A stretch of DNA of 64,000 nt from Sphingomonas sp. LT1P40 (GTDB taxonomy: Bacteria > Pseudomonadota > Alphaproteobacteria > Sphingomonadales > Sphingomonadaceae), in contig NZ_JAXOJT010000001.1 of the NCBI RefSeq assembly GCF_036663835.1, positions 1,054,001-1,118,000 of the forward strand, read 5' to 3'. Under the pieces are notes generated by a model. The model searched no databases and was not told the DNA's origin. It saw only the letters and a list, made by a program, of their open reading frames with translations. The position numbers and the translations under genes are program-made. Position 1 is the first letter of the stretch. The number at the start of each line of letters is the position of its first letter. Of the stretch, positions 45,781-55,861 are shown piece by piece.

Positions 45781-47592
45781 TCAGGCGAACTGCGCCCGCA
45801 CCACCCGCTCCAATACCGCCAGCGGCATCCCGCCCTTCAACAGTACCGCATGGAATTTGCGCGGATCCCAATTGGCTCCAGCCTTCGCCCTGACCTCGTC
45901 GCGCAGCTTGACCCACATCGTGTGCCCGACCTTGTAGCTGCACGCCTGTCCCGGCCAGACGGTATAGCGGTCGATCTCACCCTGGCTGCGACCGCGGGCA
46001 ATGCCGGTGGTGGCGATGAAATAATCGGTCGCCTTCTCCCGGCTCCAGCGCTTGGCATGCAGGCCGCTGTCGACCACAAGCCGTGTCGCCCGGAACAGGA
46101 GTGACTGGAGATAGCCGACTTGGCCTAGCGGATCGCCCTCAAACATGCCCATCTCGTCCGCCAGCTGCTCGGCATAGAGCGCCCAGCCTTCGCTATAGGC
46201 ACTGAACCCGCTGCGGCGACGGATCAGCGGGATATTTTTCGACTCTAGCGCCAGCATGACCTGCAGATGATGCCCCGGCACCGCCTCATGATGGGTCAGC
46301 GTCGCCAGCCCGAATTTCGGCCGGTCGAACGTGTCGCGCAGGTTGATGTAATAGATACCGGGGCGCGATCCATCCAGCGTCGCCGCCTGATAATAGCCAC
46401 CCGGAGAACCCGCCTGAATCGCGGGTGGCACGCGGCGGACCTTGACCGGTGCCTGTGGCAGCGTCCCGAATTGCTCGGGCAGCCGCTTCTCCATTGCCCG
46501 AATCTGCTTCTCCAGTTCGGCGAGCAGCGCGGACCGACCCGGATCGGTATTGGGGAAAAGCTGATCGGGACGCTCATTCAGCGCGACTAAGCGCGCGCCG
46601 ACACTGCCCTGCGTCATGCCCTGCGCCTTGAGGATCGTGTCGATCCGCCCGCTGATCTCAGCGACCTGTTCAAGGCCTAGCGTGTGAATTTCGTCGCCGG
46701 TCAGGCGTGTCGTCGTGGCGGCCTCTGCCGCCCCAGCGTAATAGGCCTCGCCATCGGGCAAACGCCACACGCCTGCATCATGCGTTGCCTTGCCACGCAA
46801 TTCGGTAAGCAGCGCGCGTTGGCGGTCCAGTGCCGGAAATACCTGTTCCGCAACGATCTTCGCGGCTTGTGCGGCGCGTTCGGGCGGCAAATTGGCGGCG
46901 GCCAGCTTGGCGGCATAGCCGGTCACCAGTCCGCTTTCCGCCGCCGGCTTGTCACGCAGCGCGGCGAACTGCTTCAATGCGGTGTCGAGCACATAGTCCG
47001 GCGCGAACACGCCGCGCCCCGCATCCGCCCGCTGACGAACAGTTTCCTGATCCAGCACGGCGGCAAACGCGCCGAGCCGCGCCAGATAGGCATCGGCATC
47101 GGCCGCATCCTTCACCCGATGCTGCGCATCCAGAAAATCCGGGACATCCTGATATGCCCCGGTTAACTGGCTCAGCAGATACGGGGTGAAACGCGATCCG
47201 GTGTTGCCATAGGAAAAGCGATCGCGCCCCGCGATGCTGCCTTCCAGCTGATAGGTCACGACGTCGTAATCCAGCCGCGCATCGTCACCCAGCGTCGCCG
47301 GATCGACCGCACGGATCGCCGCCAGCTCGCGTTTCGCCCGCGCCTGCTCGCGCGCCACATCAGCCGCACTACGCCCGGACAGTTGTGATTTCAGCTTCGC
47401 ATTCGCGCCGATATCCAGACCCAGCGACGTCGCGCCCTCGGGGTTCTCTGCCAGACGATCGGTGAAGATGCGGTCGAGCAGCGCGCGCAACTTTGCATCG
47501 TTCGCGCCCCGCTGCGCCTGACCGGCGCGCACCGGCATTGCCCCTGCCAGCGCGGCTGCGCCAACGGAACCCACGAACGAGCGGCGGCGCAT
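45781..47592 (-). CDS. Exported DUF885 family hydrolase
   Basis: 603 aa. The N-terminus RRRSFVGSVGAAALAGA has a twin-arginine-like signal. DUF885 proteins carry a zinc-protease-like motif, here HEAVPGHH at 435-442, with a further conserved 'YSEGWALYAEQLADE' region. Their substrates are not well known. Convergent with the antiporter gene, 3 bp apart. The gene is followed by an exported small protein on the same strand, upstream in the operon. Confidence 0.85.
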   Translation of the reverse strand: MRRRSFVGSVGAAALAGAMPVRAGQAQRGANDAKLRALLDRIFTDRLAENPEGATSLGLDIGANAKLKSQLSGRSAADVAREQARAKRELAAIRAVDPATLGDDARLDYDVVTYQLEGSIAGRDRFSYGNTGSRFTPYLLSQLTGAYQDVPDFLDAQHRVKDAADADAYLARLGAFAAVLDQETVRQRADAGRGVFAPDYVLDTALKQFAALRDKPAAESGLVTGYAAKLAAANLPPERAAQAAKIVAEQVFPALDRQRALLTELRGKATHDAGVWRLPDGEAYYAGAAEAATTTRLTGDEIHTLGLEQVAEISGRIDTILKAQGMTQGSVGARLVALNERPDQLFPNTDPGRSALLAELEKQIRAMEKRLPEQFGTLPQAPVKVRRVPPAIQAGSPGGYYQAATLDGSRPGIYYINLRDTFDRPKFGLATLTHHEAVPGHHLQVMLALESKNIPLIRRRSGFSAYSEGWALYAEQLADEMGMFEGDPLGQVGYLQSLLFRATRLVVDSGLHAKRWSREKATDYFIATTGIARGRSQGEIDRYTVWPGQACSYKVGHTMWVKLRDEVRAKAGANWDPRKFHAVLLKGGMPLAVLERVVRAQFA

Positions 47593-47610
47593 CGGTATTC
47601 TCCAGTCAGA

Positions 47611-47976
47611 TCAATTGTCGAGCGCAGGCACCCGCGCCACACAGGCCGCCAGTGCGGTGGTCGCAGTGCCGCTCTGCGAACGGAGCTGCGGCTCGACGAC
47701 CGCCGACTCGCGCGTCACTTCGGCATCGATCGCCTTGCTCGCCTTGCCGGCCGCACGGCCCGAATCCGCCGCCGCCATGCCCCAATAGATCAGCTGGTCG
47801 AACAGCGCCGATTCCTGCGGTGTGCCCTTGCCGATCTTCGACGCGGCATGCGTTAACGCGGCGCAACGCAGCGCCTCTGGATAGGGCGGCAACTTGCCCT
47901 GCGCCGAAACGCCGGGGGCAGTAAAGAGGACCGCTGCCCCAGCAGCAGTCAGGAAAACACGATTAAGCAACTTCAT
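47611..47976 (-). CDS. Small exported protein, unknown
   Basis: 121 aa from the ATG behind CAGGAGA, overlapping the end of alaS by 14 bp. A signal peptide ends at VSAQ (residue about 26). The mature part is helical with two cysteines, in '[12 protein letters not shown]' and 'LAACVARV', that could form a disulfide. No family is recognised. It lies between alaS and the DUF885 gene on the same strand. Confidence 0.68.
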   Translation of the reverse strand: MKLLNRVFLTAAGAAVLFTAPGVSAQGKLPPYPEALRCAALTHAASKIGKGTPQESALFDQLIYWGMAAADSGRAAGKASKAIDAEVTRESAVVEPQLRSQSGTATTALAACVARVPALDN

Positions 47977-50617
47977 TCTCCTGGGCGAGAGCGCCCTTGA
48001 CGGCATCGATCGCTGCGGCGGCGTTTCCGCCATCCGGGCCGCCACCCTGCGCCATGTCCGGTCGCCCGCCGCCACCCTGCCCGCCCAGCGCGGCAACACC
48101 ACGCTTGACGAGTTCGACGGCATTCAGGCGTCCGGTCAGGTCATCGGTGACGCCAACCGCGATCGCTGCACGCCCTTCATTTACCGTGACAAAAGCTACG
48201 ACAGCTGAACCGATCCGCCCTTTCGCCTCATCCACCGCGCCGCGCAGTTCCTTGGGATCGAGCCCGTCGAGGATCTGACCGACGAAATTGATGCCACCAA
48301 TCTGTTCCGGACCGGCGGGTGCGGATGCGCCGCCGCTGCCCATGGCGAGTGCCTTTTTGGCGTCCGCCAGTTCGCGCTCCAGCCGGCGGCGATCCTCAAC
48401 CAGCGCCGCCACGCGACCGGGCACATCGTCCGGGGACGTTTTCAAGGCTGATGCGATCTCGCGCAATTTCTCGTCACGGTTCACCAGCCACAACCGCGCC
48501 GCCTCACCCGTCAGCGCCTCAATCCTCCGTATGCCCGACGAAACCGCACTCTCGCTAACGATCTTGAACAACGCGATATCGCCCAGCGCATTAACATGCG
48601 TGCCGCCGCACAGTTCGACCGAATAGCTGTTCTCAGTCGCGCGACCCATTGAGAGCACGCGAACCTCGTCGCCATATTTCTCGCCGAAAAGCGCCATCGC
48701 GCCCGCCGCGACCGCATCGTCTGGTGTCATCAGCCGTGTGCCAACCGTGTCATTCTCACGAATATGGCGGTTCACATCGGCCTCAACGTCCGCAATTTCC
48801 TGTGCCGACAGCGCCGAATTGTGCGAGAAATCGAAGCGGAAGCGATCCGGCGCGACCAGACTGCCCTTCTGTGTCACATGCGCGCCCAACCGGTCGCGGA
48901 GCGCCGCGTGCAACAGGTGGGTGGCCGAATGGTTCGCGCGCACCTGATCGCGGCGCACCACGTCGATCGCCATCCGCACGGTGTCGCCCACGGCAATCTC
49001 GCCGCTCTCGATGATCGCGTTGTGCGCGTGCAGGCGTCCCAGCGGTTTCGACGTATCGTTCACGACAGCCTTGGCATTTTCGCTCTCGATGCGACCGGCA
49101 TCGCCCATCTGACCGCCGCTTTCGCCATAAAATGGCGTCTGGTTGGTCAGGATCGTGACCTCTCCGGCCCCGGCGCGATCGACACGCACACCGTCCTTGA
49201 CCAGTGCAACCACCTGCCCCTCGCCCTCGGTCGATGCATATCCGGTGAACTCGGTGCCGCCCAGTTCCTCGGCAATGTCGAACCAGACATCGTCCGACGC
49301 CTTCGCCCCGCTGCCTTTCCATGCGGCGCGCGCGGCGGCTTTCTGCTGCGCCATCGCCGCATCGAACCCGGCCCGGTCGACCGCCATGCCCTGTGGACGC
49401 AACGCATCTTCGGTCAAATCATAGGGGAAACCGAACGTGTCATAGAGCTTGAACGCGGTTTCGCCGGGCAACGTATCGCCATCGCCCATGCTCGCCGTCG
49501 CTTCGTCCAGCAGCTTCAGGCCGTTGGCCAGCGTCTGCCGGAAACGCGTCTCCTCCTGGAGCAACGTTGCCTCAATTGCCGCCTGTGCCCGTACCAGTTC
49601 GGGGAGGGCCGCACCCATTTCCGCAACCAGCGACGGCACCATCCGGTGCATCAACGGCTCCTTCGCACCCAGCAGATGCGCATGACGCATCGCGCGGCGC
49701 ATGATCCGGCGCAGCACATAGCCACGCCCTTCGGCCGCCGGCAGCACACCATCCGCGATCAGGAAGCCCGACGTGCGGATATGATCCGCGATCACGCGGT
49801 GGCTCGCCTGATTATCGCCGGTCGTCGCCGAATGCGTCAGCGCGCCGCTCTCGGCGATCAGCGCCTTGAACGTATCTGTATCGTAATTGTCGGTCACGCC
49901 CTGCATGACTGCGGCCACTCGCTCCAGCCCCATGCCGGTATCGATGCTTGGCTTGGGCAAGTCGCTGACGATGACGTCGTTCTCTTGCAAATGCTGCATG
50001 AACACGAGATTCCAGATCTCGACGAAGCGGTCGCCATCCTCCTCCGGCGATCCCGGCGGGCCACCCCAGATATGGTCGCCATGGTCGTAGAAAATCTCCG
50101 AACATGGCCCGCACGGCCCATCCGGCCCCATCGCCCAGAAATTATCCTTGGTCGCAATGCGGATGATGCGTTCTGCGGGCAGCCCCGCGATTTTACGCCA
50201 CAGGTCGAACGCCTGATCGTCGGTGTGATAGACGGTCGCGGTCAGCCGATCGGGCGACAACCCCCATTCCTTTGTCAGCAGCGTCCACGCGTGGGTGATC
50301 GCCTGCTCCTTGAAATAATCCCCGAACGAGAAATTTCCGAGCATTTCAAAGAAGGTATGATGCCGCGCGGTATAGCCGACATTGTCGAGGTCATTATGCT
50401 TGCCGCCCGCCCGCACGCACTTCTGCGACGACGTGGCGGTCTTGTATGGCCGTGTTTCCAGTCCGGTGAACACGTTCTTGAACGGCACCATGCCGGCATT
50501 CACGAACATCAGCGTGGGATCGTTGTGCGGCACCAGTGGCGCGGACGGCACGCGCGCATGCCCCTGCCCTTCAAAATAGTCGAGGAAGCTGCGGCGGATA
50601 TCGTTGGTCGAGGTCAT
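47963..50617 (-). CDS. alaS: Alanyl-tRNA synthetase
   Basis: 884 aa, class II synthetase. Catalytic motifs include '[20 protein letters not shown]' and '[16 protein letters not shown]' at the start. The editing domain has '[13 protein letters not shown]' and '[10 protein letters not shown]' with the zinc His and Cys ligands. The C-Ala domain ends in '[12 protein letters not shown]'. It charges tRNA-Ala, one of which lies at 18.0 kb. Length and domain order are normal. Confidence 0.97.
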   Translation of the reverse strand: MTSTNDIRRSFLDYFEGQGHARVPSAPLVPHNDPTLMFVNAGMVPFKNVFTGLETRPYKTATSSQKCVRAGGKHNDLDNVGYTARHHTFFEMLGNFSFGDYFKEQAITHAWTLLTKEWGLSPDRLTATVYHTDDQAFDLWRKIAGLPAERIIRIATKDNFWAMGPDGPCGPCSEIFYDHGDHIWGGPPGSPEEDGDRFVEIWNLVFMQHLQENDVIVSDLPKPSIDTGMGLERVAAVMQGVTDNYDTDTFKALIAESGALTHSATTGDNQASHRVIADHIRTSGFLIADGVLPAAEGRGYVLRRIMRRAMRHAHLLGAKEPLMHRMVPSLVAEMGAALPELVRAQAAIEATLLQEETRFRQTLANGLKLLDEATASMGDGDTLPGETAFKLYDTFGFPYDLTEDALRPQGMAVDRAGFDAAMAQQKAAARAAWKGSGAKASDDVWFDIAEELGGTEFTGYASTEGEGQVVALVKDGVRVDRAGAGEVTILTNQTPFYGESGGQMGDAGRIESENAKAVVNDTSKPLGRLHAHNAIIESGEIAVGDTVRMAIDVVRRDQVRANHSATHLLHAALRDRLGAHVTQKGSLVAPDRFRFDFSHNSALSAQEIADVEADVNRHIRENDTVGTRLMTPDDAVAAGAMALFGEKYGDEVRVLSMGRATENSYSVELCGGTHVNALGDIALFKIVSESAVSSGIRRIEALTGEAARLWLVNRDEKLREIASALKTSPDDVPGRVAALVEDRRRLERELADAKKALAMGSGGASAPAGPEQIGGINFVGQILDGLDPKELRGAVDEAKGRIGSAVVAFVTVNEGRAAIAVGVTDDLTGRLNAVELVKRGVAALGGQGGGGRPDMAQGGGPDGGNAAAAIDAVKGALAQENEVA

Positions 50618-50666
50618 GGATGCGACTTAGGGACGCACGAGCGTTCGCTCAAGCGAAACGGTTCGA

Positions 50667-51200
50667 TCAGGATGATTGCGTGACGGTCGTCGGGGTCAAT
50701 GCTCCGAACAGCTTTTCGAGAACACCATCAAGCGAACCGAGAGCATCAAATTTACCGCGAGGTATGATCCGGTGGTTTGGCCGTTCAAACTTTATGCCAT
50801 CAGCGTTCCCTTTGCTGTGTTTAGTCACGCTGAACTCACCAAGATCGGGCAACTTCACGCCGGGGCCTGAGCCAAACCAGAGAAACGATTTGAGCTCCAA
50901 TTCCGGCGATACCACCATCCAGATAATGCAGCCGCTTGGCTTGTCCGCCAGCTTCAGGCTTACGCTCGTCCGCGCTGCCTTGCCTTCCTGCATCACCGAT
51001 TTGAACTGAATATGCCGGATTATGCTGCCCCTGCTCATCACAAGGTCATACCCTCCAGCGTCGAACTCTGACCGGAGCACCTCGACATCGAAAATGCCAA
51101 GCTGCCAAAGACGCCGCAGCGCCTCGCCGACGAAGACGTGCTCCACGATTCTTTCGCGTAGGGTTGAATGAATATAGTGATGATCGAGCGCGACGGTCAC
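50667..51200 (-). CDS. Possible PD-(D/E)xK-type nuclease-fold protein, unknown
   Basis: 177 aa from the GTG at 51200, which overlaps the stop of the M24 peptidase gene (GTGA) and follows GAGGAG by 8 bp. The core 'DVEVLRSEFDAGGYDLVMSRG...IRHIQFKSV' has an E-x(n)-D-GGYD-x(n)-Q-x-K arrangement like a variant PD-(D/E)xK nuclease motif. A C-terminal part is beta-rich without known motifs. Composition is lower in GC than neighbours. The nuclease link is a motif-level inference. It lies between alaS and the peptidase. Confidence 0.55.
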   Translation of the reverse strand: MTVALDHHYIHSTLRERIVEHVFVGEALRRLWQLGIFDVEVLRSEFDAGGYDLVMSRGSIIRHIQFKSVMQEGKAARTSVSLKLADKPSGCIIWMVVSPELELKSFLWFGSGPGVKLPDLGEFSVTKHSKGNADGIKFERPNHRIIPRGKFDALGSLDGVLEKLFGALTPTTVTQSS

Positions 51201-52444
51201 CCGATCGGCTCCTCGATCGACCTCGGCGGCATGCTGAACCATTTCGGCCCAGTCGCCGTCATGTGAAAGCAATCCTCCAGCCGCACGCCGAATTTGCCCG
51301 GCAGATAAATCCCCGGCTCATTCGAAAAGCACATGCCCGCCGCCAGCTTCTCCCGTTCGCCCCGCACCAGGTTGATCGGCTCGTGACCGTCCATGCCGAT
51401 GCCGTGGCCAGTGCGGTGCGACAGCCCAGGAAGCTTATAGTCGGGGCCATATCCCAGCGACGTGTAATAAGCCCGCACCGCGTCATCGACCGCCCCGGCA
51501 GACGCGCCTATCCTTGCGGCGGCAAAGGCGATGTCCTGCCCTCGCCGCATTTCGCCCCACACTTTGCGCTGCGCCGCACTCGGTCCCCCATGAACGAAGG
51601 TGCGCGAAATATCGGATTGATAATCATGCACCACCGCGCCGCAATCCATTAGCACGACCTCGCCCTTCGCCACCTTTTGCGGCTTGCCCGACCCGTGCGG
51701 ATAGGCCGATGCCTCACCCAGAAGGATCAGGTTGAACGCGACCTCACCACCCAGCTTGCGCGTCGCGGCGGTCATCAGCGCGGCAATGTCGGGCGGGGTC
51801 ATGCCGGTTTCGATACGCGGATACGTCCAGCGATACGCCGCCATCGTCACGTCCGCCGCCTTCTGCATCAGGGCGATTTCGGCGGGCGTCTTTATCATTC
51901 GACAACCCCGGATAACCGGGTTGGCGGAGACGATCCGCGCGCCGGGTAATGCGCGGGCGAGACCGTCGACGGCAAAATGTCGCACGGTTTCCTCGATCCC
52001 GATCGGGCGGTTCGCTAGCTTCTTCTCCCGCAGGAACTGGGCGATCAGCTTCAGCGGATCTTCATGCTCCTGCCACACCCGGATTTCCGCTGGGATGCCG
52101 AGCGATTCGCGGACCGACGGTTCCTCGAAGAACGGGGTGACGATCACCGGCTCGCCCTCTACGGGCAAAATCGCCGCCGTCAGACGCTCGCTGCGCCACC
52201 AGCGCACGCCGGTGAAATAGACCAGGCTCGACCCCGGCTCGATCAGCACCGCGCCGATGCCGGCTGCCTTCATCATCGCCTGTGACTTAGCAAGTCGGGC
52301 ACGTCGTTCCCCGGGACTGATCGGCGTCGCATCCCCCACGATCGACTTCAGCGCCGACAGGTCCAGCTCGGCAGCGCGGACCACGGACGACAGCGCGAAC
52401 GGGGCGCTCGCGCCCGCCGCCAGCAGTGCGCGACGCGACAGCAT
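51197..52444 (-). CDS. Exported M24-family metallopeptidase (Xaa-Pro aminopeptidase-like)
   Basis: 415 aa. A twin-arginine-like signal MLSRRALLAAGASAPFALSS precedes a creatinase-type N-terminal domain and the pita-bread catalytic domain. All five metal ligands are present: Asp267 (MDCGA), Asp278 (YQSDIS), His347 (RTGHGIG), Glu376 (NEPGIY) and Glu390 (VRLED). It would cleave N-terminal residues before proline in the periplasm. It is coupled to the DAACS transporter gene upstream by a shared base and to the nuclease-like gene downstream. Confidence 0.9.
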   Translation of the reverse strand: MLSRRALLAAGASAPFALSSVVRAAELDLSALKSIVGDATPISPGERRARLAKSQAMMKAAGIGAVLIEPGSSLVYFTGVRWWRSERLTAAILPVEGEPVIVTPFFEEPSVRESLGIPAEIRVWQEHEDPLKLIAQFLREKKLANRPIGIEETVRHFAVDGLARALPGARIVSANPVIRGCRMIKTPAEIALMQKAADVTMAAYRWTYPRIETGMTPPDIAALMTAATRKLGGEVAFNLILLGEASAYPHGSGKPQKVAKGEVVLMDCGAVVHDYQSDISRTFVHGGPSAAQRKVWGEMRRGQDIAFAAARIGASAGAVDDAVRAYYTSLGYGPDYKLPGLSHRTGHGIGMDGHEPINLVRGEREKLAAGMCFSNEPGIYLPGKFGVRLEDCFHMTATGPKWFSMPPRSIEEPIG

Positions 52445-53751
52445 CAGGGTGCGGGCTCCACCTCTGGCTTCTCACCCGCCGACACGATCGTCGCCAGCAC
52501 CAGATCGCCGATCACGTTGAGCACGGTGCGACACATGTCGAGGAAGCGATCGACGCCCAGCACCAGCCCGATGCCGGCGGGCGGCACCCCGACCATGCCC
52601 AGGATCAGCGCGATCACCGGCAACGAACCCGCCGGAACACCCGCCGTGCCGATGCCACCGAGGATGCACACCAGCATCACCGTAATCTGCTGCCCCAGTG
52701 TCAGATCGACGCCAAAAAACTGCGCGAGGAAGAGTACGGTCACCCCTTCGAACATCGCAGTGCCGTTTTGGTTCGCAGTCGCGCCGATGGTGAGGACGAA
52801 GCGGGCAACGCGCGGCGGCAGCTTCAATTTGGTTTGGGCGACGCGCAGCGAGGTGGGGAGCGTGGCGTTGGAGGACGCGGTCGAGAACGCCATCACGCTT
52901 GCTTCCTGCGTCTCCCGGAAGAACGCAATCGGGTTCTTCTTGGCGAGCAGGAGTAGCAGGATCGGGAAAACGATGAACATCTGCGTGCCAAGCGCCGCCA
53001 GCACCACGCCGACGAACGCCAGCAGCCGCACCAGCAATTCCCAGCCAAACAATGCGGCGAGGTTGAACATGAAGCAGAATACCGCGATCGGCGCGAGGCG
53101 GATGACGAGACCGATCAGCTTCATCGACACCTCGAACACGCCCTCGATCGCGCCTTTCAGCGTCTGGACGTGGGGCTTATCGATCGTCAGGAGGATGCCT
53201 ATTCCGAAAAACAGCGCGAAGAACATGATGGCGAGAATGTCGTTCGCGGTCATCGCGGCGACGATATTGTTGGGTACGATGTTGAGGATCGCTTCGACGC
53301 CGCTGGGGGTCGCCGCAGTCTTTTCGAGGATCGCTCCAGCGCTGTCGCCCGACTGTGCTAGCATCCCCTGCGCCTCCGCCCGGTCCACACCCGCGCCCGG
53401 CTGAAACAGGTTCACCAGCGCCAGGCTGACGATGACCGCGATCGTCGAGACGAAGATCGTCAGGCCCAATGTGCGCAGCCCGACACGCTTGAGCGCACGG
53501 ATTTCGCCCATTTCGGCGATGCCGACGACGAGTGCCGAGAAAAGCAGCGGAATGACCAGCATGAACAACAGGCGCAGGAAGATCTGGCCGATCGGCCCGG
53601 TGACATAGGTAGTGACCGTCTTGACCCAGGGCGCATCGGCCGAGGTGAAGTGGACCAGCATCCCGAGCGCCAGACCGAGTATGAACCCGCCCAGCATCTG
53701 CCATTGCAGTGTGGATTCGCGGTGTTCTTTGGTTTCCTCTGCGGTCGTCAT
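52444..53751 (-). CDS. Dicarboxylate/amino acid:cation symporter (DAACS family)
   Basis: 435 aa. Eight TM helices with re-entrant loops are expected. The serine-rich hairpin 'AFSTASSNATLP', the 'TIGATANQNGTAMFEG' motif on TM7 and the 'GIGTAGVPAGSLP' loop are hallmarks of GltP/DctA-type carriers for glutamate, aspartate or C4-dicarboxylates. Coupled to the M24 peptidase gene (TGATG). Together they could use peptide-derived acidic amino acids, which is an inference. Confidence 0.92.
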   Translation of the reverse strand: MTTAEETKEHRESTLQWQMLGGFILGLALGMLVHFTSADAPWVKTVTTYVTGPIGQIFLRLLFMLVIPLLFSALVVGIAEMGEIRALKRVGLRTLGLTIFVSTIAVIVSLALVNLFQPGAGVDRAEAQGMLAQSGDSAGAILEKTAATPSGVEAILNIVPNNIVAAMTANDILAIMFFALFFGIGILLTIDKPHVQTLKGAIEGVFEVSMKLIGLVIRLAPIAVFCFMFNLAALFGWELLVRLLAFVGVVLAALGTQMFIVFPILLLLLAKKNPIAFFRETQEASVMAFSTASSNATLPTSLRVAQTKLKLPPRVARFVLTIGATANQNGTAMFEGVTVLFLAQFFGVDLTLGQQITVMLVCILGGIGTAGVPAGSLPVIALILGMVGVPPAGIGLVLGVDRFLDMCRTVLNVIGDLVLATIVSAGEKPEVEPAP

Positions 53752-53776
53752 GCTGGCCCCTTATATCCTTGTTGGC

Positions 53777-54418
53777 TCAGGCATAGGCATAGGGGCCGCC
53801 CTTGGCGAGCGCCGTCTGATAAGCGGGGCGGGCGTGGATCTTGTTGAGCCAGGCGATGGTCGCGGGGCGTGATGCATCGAGACCGGCACGGCTCCGTGCG
53901 GCTTCGAGCGGGAAGCTCATCATCACATCGGCGGCGGTGAAGTCGTCACCGGCGAACCACGGGCGGCTGGCAAGTTCCGATTCGATGTAATCGAGATGCA
54001 CGTCGATCATCGGCTGAAGTTTCTTCTGCGCTGCCTTGCCGAACAGGGGAACGCGGGCGAGCACCAGCTTGACCAGCAAAGGTGGCATCAGCGACCCTTC
54101 CGCATAATGCAGGAACTGGCGATAACGCAGCACCGAATCACGGTGCGCGGATGGGCCAAGTTTACCATCGGCCTTCTCCACCAGATATTCGATGATCGAA
54201 CCGGTTTCGGCGACCACCCTTCCCTCTCCGCTGCCAGCATCGTCGTCATCGATCACAGGGGATTTGCCGAGCGGATGGACCGCCTTCAGCTCGGGCGGGG
54301 CGAGCATCGTCTTCTTGTTCCGCTCATAGCGCTTCACCGCATAGGGCAGACCCAGTTCCTCAAGCAGCCAGAGGACGCGCTGCGAACGCGAATTTTCGAG
54401 GTGGTGGACGGTAATCAT
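53777..54418 (-). CDS. Glutathione S-transferase
   Basis: 213 aa from the ATG behind GGAGAGG; the frame is open 19 codons further, without GST similarity. N-terminal thioredoxin-like domain: MITVHHLENSRSQRVLWLLE, with 'HPLGKSPVIDD' and a glutathione-binding 'ETGSIIEYL'. The C-terminal helical domain follows ('FAGDDFTAADVMMSFPLE'). Insert DDDAGSGEGR near residue 57 is unusual. Likely detoxification or cell protection. Confidence 0.9.
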   Translation of the reverse strand: MITVHHLENSRSQRVLWLLEELGLPYAVKRYERNKKTMLAPPELKAVHPLGKSPVIDDDDAGSGEGRVVAETGSIIEYLVEKADGKLGPSAHRDSVLRYRQFLHYAEGSLMPPLLVKLVLARVPLFGKAAQKKLQPMIDVHLDYIESELASRPWFAGDDFTAADVMMSFPLEAARSRAGLDASRPATIAWLNKIHARPAYQTALAKGGPYAYA

Positions 54419-54525
54419 GGGCTGCCTCTCCGGCTTCTGGGTTGGCGAAGTTGACACATTTGGCGTGGTTGACAACCGTTTGCCTTACTGGCGCTCGCCG
54501 CAAATGCCCCGCACAGCGAACGCGA

Positions 54526-54556
54526 AAGACCCGGCGCGTGGGGAGCGCCGGGTCTT
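54526..54556 (-). terminator. Terminator after recA
   Basis: GACCCGGCGC (54528-54537) and GCGCCGGGTC (54545-54554) form a perfect 10-bp stem, extended by two A-T pairs. On the minus strand it runs into TTTC. It is about 90 bp past the recA stop and is the most likely end of recA transcription. Confidence 0.75.
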
Positions 54557-54648
54557 CCGGTGGGAGACTAGTCCCGTGACCGCCGCCGCCCATCAAGGTG
54601 CGGCGCGGCCCAAAATTCGGTTGAAACTCAATCCGACGACGCCAAGGC

Positions 54649-55722
54649 TTATTCGTCGTCGTCCTCGGCATCCGGCCCGGTCATCATCTCTTCGGCGACC
54701 TTGTCGGTGCGGGTGCGGATGGCCGCCTCGATCCGGTTGCAGATATCCGGATTTTCCTTGAGGAAGGTCTTGGAGTTTTCACGGCCTTGCCCGATGCGGA
54801 TGCTGTCGTAGCTGAACCATGCGCCCGATTTCTCGACCAGCCCCGCCTTCACGCCCAGGTCGAGGATCTCGCCAATCTTCGAAATGCCTTCGCCATACAT
54901 GATGTCGAATTCGACCTGCTTGAACGGCGGTGCGACCTTGTTCTTCACCACCTTCACGCGGGTGGCGTTGCCGACGATATCGTCGCGGTCCTTGATCTGG
55001 CCGGTGCGGCGGATATCGAGGCGAACCGAAGCGTAGAATTTGAGCGCATTGCCACCGGTCGTGGTTTCCGGATTGCCGTACATCACGCCGATCTTCATGC
55101 GCAGCTGGTTGATGAAGATAACCATGCAGCGCGAGCGGCTGATCGAACCGGTCAGCTTGCGCAGCGATTGCGACATTAGGCGCGCCTGAAGCCCGACATG
55201 GCTGTCGCCCATCTCGCCCTCGATCTCCGCGCGCGGCACCAGGGCTGCGACCGAATCGATCACCAGCACGTCGATCGCATTCGACCGCACCAGCGTATCG
55301 ACGATTTCCAGCGCCTGTTCGCCGGTGTCGGGCTGCGACACGATCAGCTCATCGATGTTGACGCCCAGCTTCTTGGCATAGACCGGGTCGAGCGCATGTT
55401 CCGCATCGACGAACGCGGCAGTGCCGCCATTCTTTTGCGCCTCGGCGATCACATGCAGCGCCAGCGTGGTCTTGCCCGAGCTTTCCGGGCCGTAAACCTC
55501 GATCACGCGACCTCGCGGCAGGCCACCGACGCCGAGCGCGATATCCAGCCCGAGTGAGCCGGTGGAAATCGATTCGACCTGCATCGTCTCTTTCGAGCCG
55601 AGCTTCATCGCCGACCCCTTACCGAAAGCGCGGTCGATCTGTGCGAGAGCGGCGTCGAGCGCCTTCTGCTTGTCCGGAGAAAGGCCCATGGTTCCTTGGA
55701 TCACCTTAAGGGAAGCTGCCAT
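54649..55722 (-). CDS. recA: RecA recombinase
   Basis: 357 aa. Walker A is GPESSGKT at 78-85, Walker B '[10 protein letters not shown]', and the L1 and L2 DNA loops '[20 protein letters not shown]' and '[20 protein letters not shown]' are complete. It drives homologous recombination and LexA self-cleavage. A GGAGA ribosome-binding site precedes the ATG. Upstream lies a LexA box shared with tag. Confidence 0.98.
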   Translation of the reverse strand: MAASLKVIQGTMGLSPDKQKALDAALAQIDRAFGKGSAMKLGSKETMQVESISTGSLGLDIALGVGGLPRGRVIEVYGPESSGKTTLALHVIAEAQKNGGTAAFVDAEHALDPVYAKKLGVNIDELIVSQPDTGEQALEIVDTLVRSNAIDVLVIDSVAALVPRAEIEGEMGDSHVGLQARLMSQSLRKLTGSISRSRCMVIFINQLRMKIGVMYGNPETTTGGNALKFYASVRLDIRRTGQIKDRDDIVGNATRVKVVKNKVAPPFKQVEFDIMYGEGISKIGEILDLGVKAGLVEKSGAWFSYDSIRIGQGRENSKTFLKENPDICNRIEAAIRTRTDKVAEEMMTGPDAEDDDE

Positions 55723-55800
55723 TGATAGTCTCCGTCGCTAAAGGCTTTCGGCCAGTCGTTCAATGCGGTTCACCGCCTTCATTTGCATTGCGTATGCCAT

Positions 55801-55826
55801 TTGTTCCGATAGAACAAGTGTGGAAC
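55801..55826. promoter_or_regulatory. LexA (SOS) operator between recA and tag
   Basis: GAAC-AAGTGTG-GAAC at 55812-55826 is an exact GAAC-N7-GAAC, the alphaproteobacterial SOS box (GTTC-N7-GTTC on the recA strand). Overlapping it, TTGTTC (55801-55806) and GAACAA (55812-55817) form a perfect palindrome with a 5-nt spacer. It is about 90 bp before recA and 36 bp before tag, so LexA could repress both. Confidence 0.82.
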
Positions 55827-55861
55827 GATCTTTTTTTGTTCTCACGATATCGGAGCGTGAA

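Noticed and set aside
48764..50683. Open frame of 639 codons antisense to alaS
   Set aside because: It mirrors alaS in the opposite strand, has a His/Arg/Gln-rich composition typical of shadow frames in GC-rich DNA and no family motif.
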